NCBI GenBank assembly: GCA_024699595.1 | Contig: JAILPG010000327.1 | Coordinates: 1-14,793, forward strand | Length of the DNA: 14,793 nt | Origin: Lachnospiraceae bacterium | GTDB taxonomy: Bacteria; Bacillota_A; Clostridia; Lachnospirales; Lachnospiraceae | Direction: 5' to 3' | Notes under the pieces: generated by a model | Seen by the model: only the letters and a program-made list of their open reading frames with translations | What the model was told of the DNA's origin: nothing | Database searches by the model: none | Part shown: in pieces, positions 14,637 to 14,793 of the stretch | Layout of the letters: every line of letters starts with the position of its first letter | Position numbering within the stretch: the stretch's first letter is position 1 | Translations under genes and position numbers: made by a program

Positions 14637-14708
14637 TCAGTCCCACTTAACTGAATGTGAACACTCCTCAAAATACTCTGCCATAAATGTGATCAGCTTC
14701 TTTAACAT
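14637..14708 (-). CDS. Small ORF of 23 codons with strong ribosome binding site
   Basis: A candidate peptide, not recognised. It begins MLKKLITF, has an amphipathic N-terminal half (Leu2, Leu5, Ile6, Phe8, Met9, Tyr12, Phe13 facing charged residues), a single Cys16 and the end SVKWD. Support is from expression signals rather than similarity: AAAGGAGGCGG ends a few nt before the ATG at 14708, one of the best ribosome binding sites in the window, and an intrinsic terminator closes the unit. There is no signal peptide. It could be a small regulatory or membrane-associated peptide, a leader peptide, or the translated part of a small RNA. An AgrD-type autoinducer is unlikely. The size is below common gene-calling limits. 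Confidence 0.5.
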   Translation of the reverse strand: MLKKLITFMAEYFEECSHSVKWD

Positions 14709-14710
14709 GG

Positions 14711-14754
14711 TAACCGCCTCCTTTTACAATGTTTTTATGATTGTTTAAGCTACT
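14711..14754 (-). promoter_or_regulatory. Leader and possible weak promoter of the 23-codon ORF
   Basis: Minus strand: the ribosome binding site AAAGGAGG lies in 14715-14724. Upstream, TTAAAG and CATAAA about 17 bp apart could form a weak promoter, but neither is close to consensus, so transcription may instead start beyond the window. Confidence 0.3.
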
Positions 14755-14793
14755 GTCTTTAATCCGGATCTTAAGGGATTTTTTTGTTCTCCC

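Noticed and set aside
14637..14708. AgrD-type cyclic autoinducer peptide
   Set aside because: The peptide is too short, lacks the acidic C-terminal region of AgrD, and no agrB-like gene is visible.
14761..14785. AATCC/GGATT hairpin plus T run on the plus strand as a terminator
   Set aside because: The stem is only 5 bp, the loop is long, and no plus-strand gene precedes it.

Overview
The window looks like chromosomal DNA of an anaerobic Bacillota, most likely a Lachnospiraceae. This rests on moderate GC, strong GGAGG-type ribosome binding sites, sigma-A-like promoters, and the style of the genes: a Firmicute-type GlgB, a SpoVK/CbxX-like AAA module on a long acidic protein, a variant galactokinase and a secreted Asn/Thr-repeat protein. 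The genus cannot be fixed from the sequence alone. I see no insertion sequence, phage, plasmid or CRISPR signature.

Layout, left to right. (1) 1-5345, minus strand: a promoter drives a 1120-residue protein (TPR domain, very long acidic low-complexity linker, AAA+-like module with all three catalytic elements degenerate), followed after 19 bp by glgB, whose 3' end lies outside the window. (2) 5377-7013, minus: tatD and rsmA, coupled by a 1-nt stop/start overlap. (3) 7037-7206, plus: tRNA-Lys(CTT) with its own promoter and terminator, back-to-back with the tatD promoter. (4) 7214-9578: nudC (minus) and a variant galK (plus), divergent. (5) 9573-12504, minus: a cytoplasmic GH13 alpha-glucosidase-type enzyme followed by a Nudix-PgeF fusion, again coupled by a 1-nt stop/start overlap; the fusion's 3' end overlaps that of galK by 6 bp. 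(6) 12546-14331, minus: a secreted protein of unknown function with an Asn/Thr/Gly repeat region, a Pro/Asn linker and a helical C-terminal half whose last part is markedly AT-richer. (7) 14552-14708, minus: a 23-codon ORF with a textbook ribosome binding site and an intrinsic terminator.

Themes: alpha-glucan and sugar metabolism (glgB, GH13, galK), nucleotide clean-up (NudC, Nudix-PgeF, TatD) and rRNA maturation (RsmA). The most unusual part is the pairing of a strongly acidic TPR/pseudo-AAA protein with a branching enzyme carrying a Lys/Ala/Thr-rich tail, which suggests, without proving, an electrostatic partnership on glycogen. Two start sites (GH13 and Nudix-PgeF) are placed well inside the longest open frames because promoter, ribosome binding site and stop/start overlap support it.
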